NCBI GenBank assembly: GCA_903931735.1
Contig: CAIZDL010000055.1
Span: 1-42,298 of the forward strand
Source: an uncultured Rhodospirillales bacterium
GTDB lineage: Bacteria > Pseudomonadota > Alphaproteobacteria > Azospirillales > Azospirillaceae
Length of the DNA stretch: 42,298 bases
Direction of reading: 5' to 3'
The notes under the pieces are model-generated. The model did no database searches. It was given only the letters and a program-made list of their open reading frames with translations, and had not been told where the DNA came from. Positions 1-7,312 of this stretch are shown in pieces. Position 1 is the first letter of the stretch; every line of letters begins with the position of its first letter. The translations under genes and the position numbers were made by a program.

Positions 1-515
1 ACACCCTCGGCGTTGGCCACCCAAAGATCGAGATACACGGTGTAAGAGTCGAGAATCACGCCCAACCGCTTATTGGCATAGCGGGCGGTGGCATCCGAGT
101 GTTGGGCGAGGCAGTCCACCATCGCCGAGTCTGTGGCCCACCAGCGCACATCGCAGGAGCGTTCGTAAAGATTGCGGTCGATAATCTCGATCATGTTAAG
201 CGAAAGGTCAGCCAGTCGATTGCCACGCACGTGCATGACCATCGCTTCGCCGAGATCGGAAAGCTCGTTAATATTGGCCGATAGTTCCGACTCCAATTCC
301 TGTGTAACCTTGTTGATCAGCCCAGAGATGCTTTTTACCTCGTTGGCGACAACCGCGAAGCCCCGGCCGACTTCGCCCGCTCGATTGGATTCAACCAGGG
401 CATTGAGGGCCAGGATGCTGGTGGCGGCGGTCACTTGCTTGATGGTACGGATTTTGTCGGTGGCGATCCCCGAGACCACTCGCAACAGTTCGACAATTCT
501 TTCTGGTTCGGCCAT
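1..515 (-). CDS. Soluble methyl-accepting chemotaxis protein, C-terminus outside window
   Basis: The reading frame starts at the ATG whose first base is 515, preceded by a purine-rich AAGAAAGAG ribosome site, and stays open to the left edge, so the gene is partial at its 3' end. Residues about 10-75 form the receptor hairpin tip: SILALNALVESNRAGE followed by GRGFAVVANEV, which matches the conserved CheA/CheW-contacting region of MCPs. No membrane segment precedes it, so this is a cytoplasmic receptor. The region after the tip (NLYERSCDVRWWATDSA) is not receptor coiled coil; it looks like the start of a sensor domain placed C-terminal to the signalling tip, an order known for some soluble receptors. 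It is the last gene of a three-gene minus-strand run, 30 bp after the ODP-type sensor gene, so it probably transduces that sensor's signal to the kinase CheA. The receptor-tip assignment is firm; the sensory domain is not identified. Confidence 0.85.
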   Translation of the reverse strand, partial: MAEPERIVELLRVVSGIATDKIRTIKQVTAATSILALNALVESNRAGEVGRGFAVVANEVKSISGLINKVTQELESELSANINELSDLGEAMVMHVRGNRLADLSLNMIEIIDRNLYERSCDVRWWATDSAMVDCLAQHSDATARYANKRLGVILDSYTVYLDLWVANAEG

Positions 516-545
516 GGCCCGCGCTCTTTCTTAATGAGTGTGGAA

Positions 546-1313
546 TTATTTGCGCGCCGTGCGGCCCCGGTAGGCGCCAACGCCGCTTCCGATCTCAAGC
601 CGGGACAACCAGTCGAGGAAGCGCGGGACGTCCTGGCCCCGAAACGCCAATCCGTGTTGGGGGACGATAAAGTCCAGCGTCAAGCCCGCCACCATTTCAA
701 CCCAAGCATCGCGCGCTTCCCGGCAAGCAAGAATGCGACGGTGGAACCCGTCCATGTATTGGACGTGGTTATTAAAATCGGTCACCCATATATCCCGTAT
801 CGGGGTGCCGGGCAAAATCGCGGCGCCAATATCGCCGGAGAACAACGCCCTCGCTGTTGGGTCATAGACCGCGAATGCTCCCGGAGAATGCATGTAATGG
901 GAGGGCAAGAAGCGTAAAGCGGTGCCGCCAAGGGTGAGTTCGGCACCTTCATCCGGGATTGGCGAAAAGTGTGTGTCGGAGTCGAAATGCGCCACATAAG
1001 AAGGCCACAGGGCCGAAATGTGAACCATGGTCCCCGGTAGCGTTACCTGCCGCCACAAGGCGAGCCCGGAGCCAACGTCTGGGTCTTGGTGAGAAAGAAA
1101 GATATGGCTCACTGAGTCCAGGTCTACTTCTTGGACCAACGCGCCGATCATCGACGGAAACACTTCAATACCACCAGGGTCCAGCAGGATGGCATGACCA
1201 CCTGAGGTAATCGCCACTTGGTTTGTATCGACGACACTTCCCGGCTTGTGTTCATCTTGGCTGAACACAAGCCAACGGTGGTCCCCTTGGGCAAACGGCT
1301 TGTAACACTTCAT
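546..1313 (-). CDS. ODP-type diiron oxygen/iron sensor (metallo-beta-lactamase fold, flavodiiron-like)
   Basis: A 255-aa protein with the MBL-fold diiron core of flavodiiron proteins but without a flavodoxin domain. Candidate metal ligands are visible in order: H75-x-D77-x-D79 in LSHQDPDVG, H139 in PSHYMH, D161 in LFSGDIG, and H220 in PQHGLAF. The usual flavodiiron motif is HxExD, so the second ligand is Asp rather than Glu here. Stand-alone proteins of this kind include the ODP of Treponema, which binds O2/iron and reports to a chemoreceptor. The start codon overlaps the end of the upstream gene by 4 bp, and a soluble MCP gene follows 30 bp downstream; this context supports a sensory role over an NO/O2 reductase role. 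An MBL hydrolase is the alternative, but the acidic ligand set and the context disfavour it. Fold confidence is high; the sensor role is inferred. Confidence 0.8.
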   Translation of the reverse strand: MKCYKPFAQGDHRWLVFSQDEHKPGSVVDTNQVAITSGGHAILLDPGGIEVFPSMIGALVQEVDLDSVSHIFLSHQDPDVGSGLALWRQVTLPGTMVHISALWPSYVAHFDSDTHFSPIPDEGAELTLGGTALRFLPSHYMHSPGAFAVYDPTARALFSGDIGAAILPGTPIRDIWVTDFNNHVQYMDGFHRRILACREARDAWVEMVAGLTLDFIVPQHGLAFRGQDVPRFLDWLSRLEIGSGVGAYRGRTARK

Positions 1314-2101
1314 CCGGCGTGCGCTCCCTGGACTGCCGGCTGAAATGCCGGATTGGGTTGGTGTCGGGTGAGGATAGACGCCGCCCCGGTTAGAGCCTTG
1401 CAGCCCTCGAGCGCCCCCCGGAGGCCCCGGGCTGCCTGATCGTTCATGACACGGAGTTCTTCGACATATCGGGTCATGGTCTCGGAAACTGCTTTGAACT
1501 CGCCTTCGTGAGATCCGGCGGTGACGGCTTCGGCGGCAATGTTGGTGGCGATGCTCGCGGCCTGGGAAACCACATCATCAACCACATTCACCACTCTGCC
1601 CAGGCGCGCGGTGCCGTCGTTGATATTGGCGATCCGCATCGCCATTTCGCGTAATTGTCCGGTCCGAACATGCTCCAACACATCGAGAGCCTTTTGACCG
1701 GAAGGCGTTATATCCGCGATATCCACCTGCACCGAGGCTTCTTCCAGTTGCCGCAAATGTCGCAGGGTCCGCAAGGCCGAAGTGGTCGTGTCATAGAGCG
1801 ACATCACCCCCGAGGCATTGGTGTTGATCTCGGCGAGTCGTCGAACCAAGCCTCGGGTATATTGGGTCAACGCACGGACCGCAGCGCCTTTTGGACCCGC
1901 GCGTCCTGCCGCGAGTTCCGCGTTAAGAGAAAGAATGCGCAAGTCCTCGGAGAGATCGCCCAAACGAAACATGGCACGATTGGCGCGGTTAATATCCGGA
2001 AACAATGCCCGGATACGCCCCTCGACCTGCTTCAGTACCCCACGATATCTTCGTGTTCCGGCAGGTTTGATTTTAGACATCCCAGAAGACAAAACAATCA
2101 C
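1310..2101 (-). CDS. Cytoplasmic chemoreceptor-like helical protein with two tip-like segments
   Basis: Up to 263 aa from a GTG at 2101; an ATG at 2080 (MSKIKPAG) is an equally possible start and neither has a strong ribosome site. There is no signal peptide or membrane helix and the protein is predicted to be largely helical. Two segments resemble the MCP hairpin tip. Residues 49-90 contain LRILSLNAELAAGRAGPKGA, very close to the canonical LLALNAAIEAARAGE pattern. Residues 170-217 contain SIATNIAAEAVTAGSHEGEF, a weaker copy. A normal receptor has one tip, so this may be a duplicated or scaffold-type receptor. It is the first gene of the operon with the ODP-type sensor (4-bp overlap) and the soluble MCP. 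It could sit in cytoplasmic chemosensory arrays as an adaptor. The exact family name is not known to me. Confidence 0.65.
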   Translation of the reverse strand: MIVLSSGMSKIKPAGTRRYRGVLKQVEGRIRALFPDINRANRAMFRLGDLSEDLRILSLNAELAAGRAGPKGAAVRALTQYTRGLVRRLAEINTNASGVMSLYDTTTSALRTLRHLRQLEEASVQVDIADITPSGQKALDVLEHVRTGQLREMAMRIANINDGTARLGRVVNVVDDVVSQAASIATNIAAEAVTAGSHEGEFKAVSETMTRYVEELRVMNDQAARGLRGALEGCKALTGAASILTRHQPNPAFQPAVQGAHAG

Positions 2102-2448
2102 CCCAAACTAAGTGCCATACCGAACCAGCACAACGCGACCGGCCGTCGAATCGGCGGTGCCGTCATCATCTTTCAAAACTGTGGAAAGCAAATTTTGCGC
2201 CAGAAAAAGGCGGGTGATTTTGTCGCTGCAAGATATCGCTGCTTGCTCCGTAGGCGGCAGAGTGCTTGCAAAATGCTACTTTGTTTATTTTCCGGGCAAA
2301 CGCCCCGCTGACCGTCGCGCGCCTCGGTGGTTTCCTCCGGCCGTTCATTCTTTTATCGTGATTGGACCCTGGGAATGGTAGCAGGCCTGATTCAGCCTTG
2401 CCTTTGGTCCGTTTGGTCGTTAGCTTACCAACACGTCGCCCCAAGTGG
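2102..2448. other. Intergenic region between chemosensory operon and tRNA-Thr
   Basis: About 350 bp without a convincing gene. Short open frames exist on both strands, but none has a recognisable protein or a good ribosome site. The left part must hold the promoter of the minus-strand chemosensory operon, which I cannot pinpoint; the right end holds a likely tRNA promoter listed separately. Confidence 0.5.
2398..2426 (+). promoter_or_regulatory. Putative sigma-70 promoter of tRNA-Thr
   Basis: TTGCCT (2398-2403) and TAGCTT (2421-2426) are separated by 17 bp, and the tRNA begins 22 bp after the -10-like box. This is an approximate consensus match at the expected position and is not verified. 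Confidence 0.4.
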
Positions 2449-2524
<76 letters not shown>

Positions 2525-2575
2525 TCTATCCACAACCCTTTGATTTTAAAAATATCCTTGGAAACCAAGGTGTTC

Positions 2576-2610
2576 ATCGCTAGAATCATCGCTAGAATCT
2601 CGCTAGATCG
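2576..2610 (+). repeat. Left cluster of TCGCTAGA repeats (possible integrase arm sites)
   Basis: Two exact tandem copies of ATCGCTAGAATC (2576-2587 and 2588-2599) followed by TCGCTAGATCG (2600-2610), lying between attL and the integrase start at 2621. The same core recurs near the right end at 4794-4824. Paired clusters just inside both att cores are what arm-type integrase binding sites look like; the function is inferred. Confidence 0.6.
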
Positions 2611-2620
2611 AGGCACCATC

Positions 2621-4177
2621 ATGGCGACCAGCTACCTCACGAAGTCGGGCACAAACTATTTTTTCCAGATCGCAGTTCCTGCCAACCTGTGGCTGGCGGT
2701 GGGAAAAAAAGGTCGTCCGAATCTCGCTCGGAACCGCTGATAAGCGGGTAGCTGAAATTCGTAAGCGTGAAAAATTAGATTTTTGGATGACTGAATTTGC
2801 GCGATTCAGGGGCGGGGAGTCATCGGCCTGGGAGACTGCCGCCGCCGAACTCGGCAGGATGGGCTACACTTATCGTCGAATCGCTACCGAAGCAGAAATC
2901 GAGGCTGGTAAGGCCGAGGTCAGTTTCGACCATGAAGGCGAGGAGCAACTGACCATCGAGGAGGACAACCGCGATAGGGTGGCAGTATTCGCCGAGCAAA
3001 TCGAGGCGTGGGAACTGGACAGTGCCGCACGCAAAATCGAATACCATCGGTAAGAACTCTCCAAGCTGGGTACGCACCTGGACATTGACGCCGCCCTCGC
3101 ACCTAATGCGGCAAAGCATTACGGAGCGACTGGACCACGTCTTGACCGTCACGGAGGCCATTACCGGAAAGGTGCCCCCAGCGAAGTTGGTTGACTTCCT
3201 GACCATCGTGGATCTGTTTAAACGGTGGGTCGTTGAGGCCAAGCCCACCAAGGCGTCGATCACCGAATGTGAATACAGCGTTCGTCGATTCGGTGAACTT
3301 CTGGGTGCCATCCCCGTGGACAAGGTTACGAAGGCGCATATTCGGCAGTTCCGTGAGGCTGCGCTACAAACGCCGTCGAGGCTATCGAACGAGGAAAGCA
3401 AAGCCCCGCTGCCTGAGCTGTTAAAGCGGTACGCTGGGAAAGATGTTCCCCGCGCAGCTCCAGTAACAGTCCGGAAACGGTTGAGTTTTATCAAAACGCT
3501 CTTCAACAGAGCGGTTGACGCTGGCCTGATAGAGGAAAATCCTACAGACGGTATCAGGATAAAGGATATGGGAACAAAGCAGTCACGATTAACGTTCTCT
3601 GATGTTGAGATAGTCGGTATCGTTGATGGCCTTGAAAATGAAGACAAAAGTTTTCGATGGCAACTGTGCTCGGTATTTATACCGGGGCGAGAATGGGGGA
3701 GATTGTTCAACTAACAACTTCAGATGTTAGAACGGATAACGGTATCACGTATATCGCAATTATAGATGAAGGCGAGAAGACGGTAAAATATATAAGAGTG
3801 TCAGAAGTGTTAATCTTCATAATGATATAATAAATGGTGAATTTATTGACTTTGTAAAATCGCGTGGGGCGGGGTGCCTATTTCCAGATATCAAGCTTGG
3901 AGATGCGTTGCCGTCTCATTATTTCTCAAAATTATTTGGGAAGTATCTGCGAGAAGTAAAGCTTGATTGCGACCGTAAATGTTTCCATAGCTTCCGTCAT
4001 GGGTTCAAGGATCGATGCCGAGAAGCGTCTCTCGATGAAGCGATAAGCGACGCGCTCACCGGACACGCTGGCGGTGGTATTGGCCGAACCTACGGCGGAC
4101 GCCCACCATTGCGCGTCTTGAACGAGGCGGTACAAAAACTAGACTTCGGTATCAATCTCAAGTCCATTAAGGATTAA
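2621..4177 (+). pseudogene. Tyrosine recombinase/integrase, multiply frameshifted
   Basis: The ATG at 2621 opens an N-terminal domain (YLTKSGTNYFFQIAVPANL) typical of this phage integrase group. The frame breaks at an A7 run (2704-2710); the next frame continues as RISLGTADKRVAEIRKRE. An in-frame TAA lies at 3051-3053, and the frame shifts again between about 3060 and 3130. The core-binding domain (TKASITECEYSVRRFGELLG) is at about 3240-3310. Another shift near 3655-3663 precedes the catalytic Arg in LGIYTGARMGEIVQL, and another near 3785-3805 precedes HSFRHGFKDR (His-x-x-Arg) and the likely nucleophile Tyr in RTYGG near 4090. The original length was about 500 aa. Four frameshifts plus one stop make function unlikely unless the assembly is poor here. 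Confidence 0.9.
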
Positions 4178-4333
4178 ATCGAGGGAAATTCGCGAAGGGT
4201 GCAATCTTCCGCTTGCATCCTTCGCCGCCTTTAATGTACAAAAATTACGGAGCCAAAAAACTCCCTATAAAACAGAATTGAACCGCTACGGCAACAACGC
4301 CATACGTGTATTTTGTTTTTATAGGAGAGTAAA

Positions 4334-4524
4334 GTGTTGATTCTGACAAAGCTCCCAGAGTGCCTCGCAAGCGAAGGCTACGACTCCGTTCCATCCTATC
4401 ATGTTGTCTGGCGCTTTGCATGTAGCGGCAAGACAAGTTTGATTCGTAAAATTCGCGGTAGGTGGTTTTTTTTAATCTGTCCAACCTTCCTGCAATCGCT
4501 AAATCGCTCAATTGCAGGAAGTAA
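4334..4524 (+). pseudogene. Excisionase-like small DNA-binding protein, frameshifted
   Basis: A GTG at 4334 follows a good ribosome site (AGGAG at 4323-4327). The product begins LILTKLPECLASEGYDSV and continues to IRKIRGRWFF, a layout seen in short phage/island proteins that read a helix-turn-helix followed by a wing (GRWF). At the T8 run 4466-4473 the frame is lost. Reading on in the neighbouring frame gives NLSNLPAIAKSLNCRK and a stop at 4522-4524, which fits the usual ending of such proteins better than the 81-aa unbroken frame that runs to 4579. The excisionase or regulator role is inferred from size, position and motif; the family is not certain. Confidence 0.5.
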
Positions 4525-4811
4525 AATCCAGGGTCAAGTTCGACGTTGCATTCAACGCACGAGATTACCCATTTGGTGAAGAGTATGATCGGCTTTTCGC
4601 CGAACAATTCTTGACTGATTGCGCCGATGAAGTTCGCCGAACTAGAGACAATCGCCGACATACTATCAATCGTCAGGCATTCGCGGTCGGCCGGTTCGTC
4701 GGCGATGGGCGAATTGATCGAGCTGAAGCGTTTAAACGCCTGATGGCGGCTGGAATCGCGACAGGGAAGGCGTCAATTTTTACGGCGCCTTCCTCGCTAG
4801 AAATTCGCTAG
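4512..4811 (+). CDS. Primase-like fragment of the integrative element
   Basis: A 99-aa frame from a TTG at 4512. The segment RDNRRHTINRQAFAVGRFVGDGRIDRAEAFKRLMAAG matches the helical part that follows the primase/polymerase domain in phage and island primases (pattern: N-x-x-LNRAAFxLGxLVxAGxLDEAEA). A full primase would be several hundred residues, so this is either a remnant or a regulator derived from one. The C-terminal end runs into the right-hand TCGCTAGA repeat cluster, which supplies its last codons. No clear ribosome site is visible. Confidence 0.45.
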   Translation: MQEVKSRVKFDVAFNARDYPFGEEYDRLFAEQFLTDCADEVRRTRDNRRHTINRQAFAVGRFVGDGRIDRAEAFKRLMAAGIATGKASIFTAPSSLEIR

Positions 4812-4824
4812 ATCGCTCGCTAGG
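4794..4824 (+). repeat. Right cluster of TCGCTAGA repeats (possible integrase arm sites)
   Basis: TCGCTAGAAA (4794-4803), TCGCTAGATCG (4805-4815) and TCGCTAGG (4817-4824) lie in tandem about 40 bp inside the right core repeat. Orientation is the same as in the left cluster at 2576-2610. Together they suggest protein-binding arms of the attachment sites. Confidence 0.6.
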
Positions 4825-4866
4825 AGAAAATATAAGTTCTTGATATTGCTACATAAAAATAGTTTT

Positions 4867-4890
4867 GTTCGAATCCGCGAGGCAGCACCA
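4867..4890 (+). repeat. attR: duplicated tRNA-Thr 3' end
   Basis: Exact 24-bp copy of 2501-2524, ending in CCA, with no tRNA upstream of it. It marks the right boundary of the integrative element and the return to chromosomal sequence. Confidence 0.9.
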
Positions 4891-4958
4891 GTTTTGGGTC
4901 CCGCTCCTTATTGCCCGATCGTCAATGACTCGGGGGTGAAACCCAGGTAATGATGGTG

Positions 4959-4975
4959 AACGAGCGGGGCTCGTT
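4959..4975 (+). other. Short hairpin upstream of the DUF2249 gene
   Basis: AACGAG and CTCGTT form a 6-bp stem around CGGGG, 26 bp before the ATG at 5002. There is no clear T-run, so it may be a leader structure or chance rather than a terminator of the tRNA transcript. Confidence 0.25.
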
Positions 4976-5001
4976 GCCTTATCTGATTTTGCCTGGATAC
5001 C

Positions 5002-6750
5002 ATGTCACACCCAGACTCTCTTCCGCAGGTGGGGACTTCGAAGGACGGGGGCGCTCTTGCGCTTTCGGTCGTTCCTCCTTGTCAGGGCGGCGCCATTTCC
5101 GATGAAGTTCTTGAGCCTGAAACCGTTCCCGCTTGGCTGGCCGGCTTTCAGTCCAGCACCGCGACCATAATCGACGTTCGTCCGATTTTGACGGCGGGAC
5201 GGGAGCCGATTGCCGAGGTGCTGGCCGCGGCCGAGGGAATGCCCCAAGAGGGTGGTCTTATCCTGCTGGCTCCGTTCAATCCCGGCCCGCTCCGCTCGTT
5301 GCTGCATGAGCGCGGAATGGCGACTTATGGCCGCCGCCAAGGCGAGCGGCTTTGGAATATCCGGGTTGTCCGTGTTGCCAAGTCTCCATCGGCGAGTCGG
5401 GGGAACGGGCCGGCGTTAGCCCGTTCGTCGGTGGGCTCGACCCTAAAGCTGGGCGGCGCCACCCAACGGCTGCTTCCTGAGGTGATCCCGCTTCGTTTTT
5501 TCGGGGTGGCGCTGGTCGCACACGCCTTGGCTTGGGCCGGACTGGTCGTATTTGCCGAAGCGTTTCCGGGGTTTCGGGGCGGGGCAGGGCCGGTGCTGGG
5601 GGTGTTGCACCTCACCGTGCTTGGGGTTTTTTTGGCGACCGCGATGGGCGCATCGTTTCAGATGCTCCCCGTTGCTTTCGCGCTGCCCCCTCCGGCGCGC
5701 TGGCCTTGCGACTTGGCTTTTGCGTTGTTGGTTGCGGGAGGGGCGGGGCTGATTATCGGCTTTGGTCTTTCCGAGCCCGGCCCGATGGTTGGCGGCGCTC
5801 TTATGCTGGGCGGGGCGGTGACGCTCCATGCCGTTGCGCTGGCGCGGCTGGTGTATGTGCCGGGCGATAATTCTCTGCTCCGGTGGCATATTGGGGCGGC
5901 GTTGGCGGCGATTGCTTGCGCGGTGCTTCTTGCTCTTGGGCTCGCAGCCGATTTCAGGCTGGGTTGGCTTGAAAATCATCAAGACGTGGCGCTGGCACAT
6001 TTCATTTTGGCCGGTTTCGGCTTTATGGGAATGTTCGTGTTGGGATTTTCGCAAATTCTGATCCCGATGTTCTCGGTTGCCGAACCTGCGGGTGAAAGGC
6101 TGGGCCAAGCTGCTTTCGTGCTGGCAACGCTGGGGATACTCAGCGCGGTGGTCGGTGTCCTCGCCGAAGGTCGCGTTCTCCTGATCGTTGGTGTCTTGGC
6201 AGGGTTCGGCGCGGCGTTGTGCCACATCGGGCAGATGATGCGCACGCTTCGGGGACGGATGCGCACGCGATTGGGGCCGGAGTTTTTGTTGATCCGGTTG
6301 GCTTGGCTGTTCTTTCCGGTGTCGCTCGGTTTGGCGCTTTTGATCGTTCTCGATATTGGAATGGATCTTGTGCCGACTCTCTTCGGCTTTACCCTGATTT
6401 TTGGCTGGTATTTGACTTTTTTGCTGGGTGTCCTGCAACGAATTCTTCCGTTTCTTGCCTCGATGCACGCAGTCCGTTTCGGTGCAAAGGCGCTGTCCCC
6501 GGCCAAACTAACCACACCCGAGTTGCTTGTGGTTCATCAATGGTGTCATCTGTCCGCGCTGGTTTGCGTCGGCGCCGGCCTGATCCTGGCCAACATTTGG
6601 CTCATCAGGCTTGGTGGGCTGGTCGGGTTTGTCGGGGCCGCGAGCTTTATCGCATTCGGTCTTGATGTTCTCAAGAAGACAAAGGCTCACATTGCCACTA
6701 CGGCGAGCTTAAAAACGGCGGCCCCAGGAAGGAGTGTTGTTGATGGTTGA
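5002..6750 (+). CDS. DUF2249 domain fused to NnrS/heme-copper-like polytopic membrane protein
   Basis: 582 aa. Residues about 54-127 form a DUF2249 (SirA/TusA-like fold) domain: IDVRPILTAGREPIAEVL, then an LLAPFNPGPLRSLLHERGM core. From about residue 163 onward there are roughly ten to twelve hydrophobic segments with histidines at membrane positions (LHLTVLGVFLATAMG, ENHQDVALAHF, HQWCHLSAL). This pattern resembles NnrS and heme-copper oxidase subunit I relatives found beside denitrification and NO-response genes. The role is likely metal/heme-linked NO or O2 handling at the inner membrane; no catalytic function can be assigned. The next gene, a hemerythrin, overlaps its end by 8 bp, so the two are translationally coupled. 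The ATG at 5002 lacks a strong ribosome site. Confidence 0.65.
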   Translation: MSHPDSLPQVGTSKDGGALALSVVPPCQGGAISDEVLEPETVPAWLAGFQSSTATIIDVRPILTAGREPIAEVLAAAEGMPQEGGLILLAPFNPGPLRSLLHERGMATYGRRQGERLWNIRVVRVAKSPSASRGNGPALARSSVGSTLKLGGATQRLLPEVIPLRFFGVALVAHALAWAGLVVFAEAFPGFRGGAGPVLGVLHLTVLGVFLATAMGASFQMLPVAFALPPPARWPCDLAFALLVAGGAGLIIGFGLSEPGPMVGGALMLGGAVTLHAVALARLVYVPGDNSLLRWHIGAALAAIACAVLLALGLAADFRLGWLENHQDVALAHFILAGFGFMGMFVLGFSQILIPMFSVAEPAGERLGQAAFVLATLGILSAVVGVLAEGRVLLIVGVLAGFGAALCHIGQMMRTLRGRMRTRLGPEFLLIRLAWLFFPVSLGLALLIVLDIGMDLVPTLFGFTLIFGWYLTFLLGVLQRILPFLASMHAVRFGAKALSPAKLTTPELLVVHQWCHLSALVCVGAGLILANIWLIRLGGLVGFVGAASFIAFGLDVLKKTKAHIATTASLKTAAPGRSVVDG

Positions 6751-7246
6751 TCGGATACTACATAACGAGCATATGGCCACGCTGGATATCATCAATCGGC
6801 TAGAGGTTCGGATCGGTAATGGAAAGTGGGCGCGACGTCTGGATATCGCGGTCCCGGCCGATAAAACTCTTCTGGAAGAGTTGATTGCGATGATGGAAAG
6901 TGAGGTTCGCCATCACTTGCCATTTGAAGAGAAGGTGATATTCCCAAAGCTCGATGAGGTTGGCTTTGAAGATATCACCAACATGCTTTTCGACGAGCAT
7001 GAAGCAATTCGCTCGCTGGTAAGCTCGATCCGGCCGATTGCTAACGATGCGTTGTCCGGCGGATTTCAGGAAGACAAGTGGACGATATTCTACCAACTCC
7101 TTGCGGACCTCGCCAGCATTATCGTTTTCCATATTCAAAAAGAAGAAATGGGTGTCATCTCGCGCTTGCAGATGCTCATCGGAGCGGAAAGTTGTCAGGA
7201 GATGGGGGGCGCATATCGTAAGCTGTTAAGCGGGGAGACCGCTTAG
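6743..7246 (+). CDS. Hemerythrin HHE-domain protein
   Basis: About 167 aa, a non-haem diiron four-helix bundle that binds O2, NO or iron. The ligand pattern is visible: HNEH near the N-terminus, HHLPFEE in helix 2, DEHEAI in helix 3 and HIQKEE in helix 4. The ATG at 6743 is preferred over the in-frame GTG at 6734 because AAGGAG ends 8 bp before it. The gene overlaps the stop of the DUF2249 membrane protein, and a strong hairpin follows at 7271. DUF2249 proteins and hemerythrins often co-occur in NO-stress or denitrification loci (RIC/YtfE-like repair is one known role), so a shared role in NO/O2 response is likely but inferred. Confidence 0.85.
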   Translation: MVDRILHNEHMATLDIINRLEVRIGNGKWARRLDIAVPADKTLLEELIAMMESEVRHHLPFEEKVIFPKLDEVGFEDITNMLFDEHEAIRSLVSSIRPIANDALSGGFQEDKWTIFYQLLADLASIIVFHIQKEEMGVISRLQMLIGAESCQEMGGAYRKLLSGETA

Positions 7247-7270
7247 GCGCGGGCCGTCTGCCGAGTTTAA

Positions 7271-7303
7271 AAGTAAGGACGAGCCTTGCGCTCGTCCTTA
7301 CTT
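7271..7303. terminator. Perfect 13-bp-stem hairpin between convergent genes
   Basis: AAGTAAGGACGAG (7271-7283) pairs perfectly with CTCGTCCTTACTT (7291-7303) around a 7-base loop. It lies 24 bp after the hemerythrin stop and 9 bp from the metY stop, with A/T-rich ends on both sides. It can therefore terminate transcription from both directions. Confidence 0.85.
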
Positions 7304-7312
7304 GCATCGCCG

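Larger units (their letters stand above)
2525..4890 (+). mobile_element. Decayed small integrative element in tRNA-Thr
   Basis: About 2.37 kb between the two 24-bp core repeats. It carries, all on the plus strand, an integrase reading toward the interior from the tRNA side, an excisionase-like gene and a primase-like fragment. The interior is visibly richer in A+T than the flanks, especially 3715-3960. All recognisable genes are broken or short, so the element is probably immobile. Its gene order (integrase, small DNA-binding protein, primase piece) is that of a satellite or prophage remnant; no structural phage genes remain. Confidence 0.85.
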
